DNA of 8,088 bases from Actinomycetes bacterium. Lineage in GTDB: Bacteria > Actinomycetota > Acidimicrobiia > Acidimicrobiales > Acidimicrobiaceae. The position numbers and the translations under genes are program-made. The DNA lies in NCBI GenBank assembly GCA_021790855.1, contig JAJYFP010000027.1, positions 1-8,088 on the forward strand, written 5' to 3'. A model generated the notes under the pieces. It saw only the letters and a list, made by a program, of their open reading frames with translations. It had not been told where the DNA came from and made no database searches. Positions 5,724 through 8,088 of this stretch are shown here, in pieces (positions within the stretch are counted from its first letter, which is position 1; every line of letters begins with the position of its first letter).

Positions 5724-6851
5724 CTAATGAATCTTCAGAGCCGATCGATACCTTCGCAGAGGCCCAATCTCTACAATTTTTCTTGCGATTTCAGAAAAAG
5801 CTTTCGCCGACTCAGAGTTCGGATTCGATATCGTCACAGGAACTCCGATATCTCCCCCATCTCTAAGAGCAATCTCAATTGGGACACTCCCTAAAAGTGG
5901 AACATCGAGTTCACTTGCCAGTTGCTTCCCGCCACCTTTCCCAAATATCTCAAATGTTTCTCCCGATGGAGTAATAAAGTAAGACATGTTCTCTATTACA
6001 CCCCTGATCGGGATCTTCATCTTCTTGGCTGCATAAGCTGATCTCTGTGCAACCCTTTCAGCTGCAGGTTGCGGTGTAGTAACCACATACATCTCAGACT
6101 TGGGAACCATTTCCCCCAAAGAAAGGGTTACATCTCCAGTTCCAGGGGGCATATCTATCAAGATAAAATCGTAGTCCCGCCAGTAGACATCAACCAAGAA
6201 CTGTTCCAGAGCTTTATGGAGCATAGGGCCCCGCCACACAACAGGAGTATCCTCCGACAAGAAAAAACCCATAGACATACAGTGAACTCCGTTAGCCACC
6301 GGAGGAATGATAAAGCCTCCAATGACTGTCGGGGGCTGATTGATCCCAAGCATCTTGGGTACAGAAAACCCATAGACATCTGCATCGAGCACACCGACTT
6401 TCTTACCCAGTTTCGCGAGTGCCACCGCTAGGTTGACCGATGTCGATGACTTTCCTACTCCACCCTTACCAGATGATATTCCAAGAACTCTGGTTTTCGA
6501 GTCAGCGACCGCAAAGATTGGTTTTCTCTGTTCGAGGTTGCCAAGTTCATCTTGAGTAAGCACTTCACGAAGACGATTCCCTACCGCTTCAAGTTCGTCC
6601 TCGTCTAAAGGTGCCATAGAAACTCGTACTTTGTCTTTAACTTCCGAGTCAACAAAGGCCAACTCAACGCTACGTCTAAGGTCCTCTTGGAGCTCATAGG
6701 GCTCACTTAGCATACCTATCTCCAAGGCAAGCTTGCCCCATCCGCTTTTAGCATAACGGACAAGGCCTAATGCTACAATATTTACCCCCGTGTAGGGTTC
6801 AATAACTTTGGAAAGAACAGACTCTAACTCTGGATCTAAACGTTGCGCCAT
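5724..6851 (-). CDS. mrp: Mrp/ApbC-family Fe-S cluster carrier ATPase
   Basis: A 375-aa cytosolic P-loop ATPase of the Mrp/ApbC/NBP35 family, which binds and transfers [4Fe-4S] clusters to target apoproteins. An N-terminal MIP18/DUF59-like domain spans roughly 5-95. The ATPase core has the deviant Walker A S-G-K-G-G-V-G-K-S-S (127-136), V-L-D-A-D-V-Y-G (154-161), W-R-G-P-M (206-210), and D-M-P-P-G-T-G-D (233-240). The family E-N-M-S-Y-F motif at 287-292 is followed by I-T-P-S-G-E, so the C-x-x-C that bridges a cluster between monomers in ApbC/NBP35 is missing; as I recall, actinobacterial Mrp proteins commonly lack it. The ATG at 6851 is chosen because AGGTG lies 4 nt upstream; the frame is open four codons further to a TTG at 6863. 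It is divergent from the SufR-like regulator across 66 nt. Confidence 0.93.
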   Translation of the reverse strand: MAQRLDPELESVLSKVIEPYTGVNIVALGLVRYAKSGWGKLALEIGMLSEPYELQEDLRRSVELAFVDSEVKDKVRVSMAPLDEDELEAVGNRLREVLTQDELGNLEQRKPIFAVADSKTRVLGISSGKGGVGKSSTSVNLAVALAKLGKKVGVLDADVYGFSVPKMLGINQPPTVIGGFIIPPVANGVHCMSMGFFLSEDTPVVWRGPMLHKALEQFLVDVYWRDYDFILIDMPPGTGDVTLSLGEMVPKSEMYVVTTPQPAAERVAQRSAYAAKKMKIPIRGVIENMSYFITPSGETFEIFGKGGGKQLASELDVPLLGSVPIEIALRDGGDIGVPVTISNPNSESAKAFSEIARKIVEIGPLRRYRSALKIH

Positions 6852-6917
6852 CGTACACCTCAAACTCTTATAAGACCAAGACTCTCACATCTGCTGTCAG
6901 ATCACTAAACTAACGTT
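6852..6917. promoter_or_regulatory. divergent control region between mrp and the SufR-like gene
   Basis: This 66-nt gap must hold at least part of both promoters. It contains the palindrome CTTATAAG (6867-6874), which could be a -10 element on either strand, and a small inverted repeat ATCTG-CTGT-CAGAT (6889-6902) that could be an operator. On the minus strand AGGTG (near 6860) serves as the mrp ribosome site. No consensus -35 is seen at proper spacing, so promoter positions are not fixed. The layout is typical of a regulator controlling both itself and its neighbour. Confidence 0.4.
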
Positions 6918-7691
6918 GTGGAAGTTATCAAGTCCTCTAACAAGATAAAGGCTAGCGAGCCAACAACGGCTACGTCAAAGGAAAACTTGTCCTATCTCAC
7001 GGAGGCTTCAAGTGAGATAGCTAGAGATATTGGTCAAATAACTGATGCTTTTGGAGATCCTACTCGTAGGGGAATCTACCTTATGGTAAGGGAACGCGAG
7101 AGTTCTAGTGCAACAGAAGTAGCCGAAAGGTTCTCGCTTCATCCCAATGTCGCACGACACCACTTAGACAAATTAGTATCGTGGGGGTATCTACAGAGCT
7201 ACTCAGAGAAATTGGACGCCCGAGTGGGTCGACCGACAAAAAAGTACAAAGCTTCATCAAAAGTTCCGCTTCTTGAAAGGGAGCGCCGTCAATTTGAACT
7301 CTTGTCAATGCTCTTGTCCAAGACGCTAGATGCGCTACCACTGGTCGTCGCCGAGCAGATCGCTTACGAGGTCGGTGAGTCATACGGGGTGTCAATCGCC
7401 TCATCACTATCTGATCAAGAAGCTCTAACGGATCCAAAGTACATCGTTACTGCCATAGCTGACGCTCTTTCTGCACACGGATTTACCTCTCGAACAGTAG
7501 CTCGCACCAAAGATCTCAAGATCATAAACGAGGTCTGTCCCTTTGGAGCTATAGCAATAGAACATCCAGTGTTGTGCGCCGTTGAACGAGGAATCGTAGC
7601 AGGCCTTCTCTCACGATCCAATTCACCAAAACGCTCTCTAAAGGTAAGTTCAAGAGCACTTGGAGACCTCGACTGCTCAGTCGTGATCTAG
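6918..7691 (+). CDS. SufR-like wHTH transcriptional regulator with Cys triad
   Basis: A 257-aa DNA-binding regulator. A winged-helix domain (about 36-112) opens with the ArsR-type signature F-G-D-P-T-R-R-G-I-Y and ends with the wing G-R-P-T-K-K-Y. A C-terminal domain carries C207 in E-V-C-P-F-G, C220 in H-P-V-L-C-A-V-E-R-G, and C253 in D-L-D-C-S-V. The C-x12-C spacing with a third Cys downstream is the arrangement SufR repressors use to hold an Fe-S cluster; the C220 to C253 distance is 33 residues, a few longer than the SufR spacing I recall. Inference: it senses Fe-S, iron or redox status and controls the divergent mrp and itself. Residues 1-35 are a poorly conserved Ser/Thr-rich extension. 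The GTG at 6918 lacks a clear ribosome site, while TTG 6987 preceded by AAAGGA would give 234 aa. The C-terminus looks complete, although its stop codon overlaps the neighbouring IS remnant. Confidence 0.85.
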   Translation: MEVIKSSNKIKASEPTTATSKENLSYLTEASSEIARDIGQITDAFGDPTRRGIYLMVRERESSSATEVAERFSLHPNVARHHLDKLVSWGYLQSYSEKLDARVGRPTKKYKASSKVPLLERERRQFELLSMLLSKTLDALPLVVAEQIAYEVGESYGVSIASSLSDQEALTDPKYIVTAIADALSAHGFTSRTVARTKDLKIINEVCPFGAIAIEHPVLCAVERGIVAGLLSRSNSPKRSLKVSSRALGDLDCSVVI

Positions 7692-7858
7692 GGTTCCTCA
7701 TCAGAGTTTCCTTGAATGACAATAGGCTCCAAGTATTTTTTCATGGAGGCGAAGATCTCGTCAGCGCTCTTGGTCCATATGAAGGGTTTGTGACTCTCGT
7801 TCTGTAGTTTCGTCCACTTGGTGTCCGTACGCTGTCCAGTTCTAATGGCCGCACGTTG
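7688..7858 (-). pseudogene. IS630-family transposase, C-terminal remnant
   Basis: Read on the minus strand, about 55 codons end at a TAG (7690-7688). They include A-A-I-R-T, then N-E-S-H-K-P-F-I-W-T-K-S-A-D-E-I-F-A-S-M. The PFxWTKxADEI block is the C-terminal signature of IS630-family DDE transposases, normally followed by a few tens of residues, as here. No catalytic core is present: upstream of about 7858 the homology stops and an oppositely oriented ISL3-type fragment begins. No terminal inverted repeat is visible past the stop codon, because the regulator gene's own stop codon overlaps it (TAG 7689-7691 on plus). This is a dead fragment, not a mobile element. Confidence 0.72.
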
Positions 7859-7863
7859 AGTAC

Positions 7864-8088
7864 ATGAAGTGGCCGTACTGTGGGGACTTTTTCATGGCCA
7901 CATTTGACTATTATTTCATGTCCGTCGACAACAAGTCGGTCTTTCGAACTGTGTTACCCAACACCACCTTGGTCGTCGATCCATTCCATCTGATACAGCT
8001 TGCCAATAAGCGCCTTGATGAGTGTAGGAGACGGGTACAACAAGAGGTCCTTGGTAACAGGGGAAGAGCAGGTGATCCTCTTTATCGC
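7864..8088 (+). pseudogene. ISL3-family transposase fragment, runs off window
   Basis: An open plus-strand frame to the right edge encodes T-F-D-Y-Y, then V-F-R-T-V-L-P-N-T-T-L-V-V-D-P-F-H, L-A-N-K-R-L-D-E-C-R-R-R-V-Q-Q, and G-N-R-G-R-A-G-D-P-L-Y-R. The LPxAT-V-DPFH, LDExRRRVQ and RGRxxDPLYR blocks are characteristic of ISL3-family (DDE_Tnp_ISL3) transposases. The normal N-terminal zinc-binding and HTH part is missing: an in-frame TAA lies at 7843-7845 and the convincing homology starts only near 7890. The given start is just the first in-frame ATG and is unlikely to be a functional initiation site. The C-terminal half may continue intact beyond 8088. Confidence 0.72.

Larger units (their letters stand above)
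7688..8088. mobile_element. patchwork of decayed insertion sequences (IS630 + ISL3)
   Basis: Two transposase remnants of unrelated families lie head to head without spacer. A minus-strand IS630 C-terminus is followed by a plus-strand ISL3 middle portion. Neither has its 5' part in the window, and no terminal inverted repeats or target duplications could be identified. The junction near 7858-7890 suggests one element inserted into, or recombined with, the other and both then eroded. Confidence 0.6.

Noticed and set aside
5576..5866. Plus-strand frame reaching into mrp
   Set aside because: Its 3' half is antisense to the conserved mrp coding region and the rest has no motif.
6158..6431. Open frames on both strands inside mrp
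   Set aside because: Shadows of the strongly conserved mrp ATPase core.
7670..7683. Hairpin CGACT-GCTC-AGTCG at the end of the regulator gene
   Set aside because: Short stem inside coding sequence with no T-tract after it, so a terminator call is not supported.

Overview
The window looks like a chromosomal stretch of an actinobacterium. The markers are a DUF3107 protein, a tandem pair of ArsA-like ATPases laid out like Mycobacterium tuberculosis Rv3679-Rv3680, a PdtaS-type HisKA_2 kinase, an Mrp/ApbC protein without the CxxC pair, and a SufR-like wHTH regulator. Base composition is roughly balanced, low for an actinobacterium. This would fit a lineage such as the acidophilic Acidimicrobiia, but that placement is inference.

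Positions 1-4882 (minus strand) hold a very tight run of six genes. In transcription order they are DUF3107, ArsA-like ATPase A, ArsA-like ATPase B, a PHP-family (histidinol-phosphatase-like) phosphoesterase, a PdtaS-like cytosolic sensor kinase, and the first 29 codons of a GDPD-like phosphodiesterase that runs off the left edge. Gaps are 13 to 21 nt, and two junctions are 4-nt GTGA overlaps, so this is almost certainly one operon. Upstream lies an AT-rich segment with a 7-bp-arm inverted repeat, a plausible promoter/operator.

Positions 4883-5723 (about 840 nt) contain no gene I can support. They do carry several palindromes and four copies of a GATCRTYGAC-like motif.

Positions 5724-7691 form a divergent pair: an Mrp/ApbC Fe-S carrier ATPase (minus) and a wHTH regulator (plus) whose C-terminal domain has a SufR-like cysteine set (C-x12-C plus a third Cys). 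The 66-nt gap between them is the likely control region. This suggests an Fe-S-cluster-responsive regulator placed beside an Fe-S carrier.

Positions 7688-8088 are decayed mobile DNA. A 3' remnant of an IS630-family transposase (minus) has a stop codon overlapping the regulator's stop codon, and it abuts an ISL3-family transposase fragment (plus) that continues past the right edge.

No CRISPR array, tRNA, rRNA or recognisable defence system was seen. The most interesting parts are the uncharacterised ATPase/kinase/phosphoesterase operon and the SufR-like/Mrp divergon.
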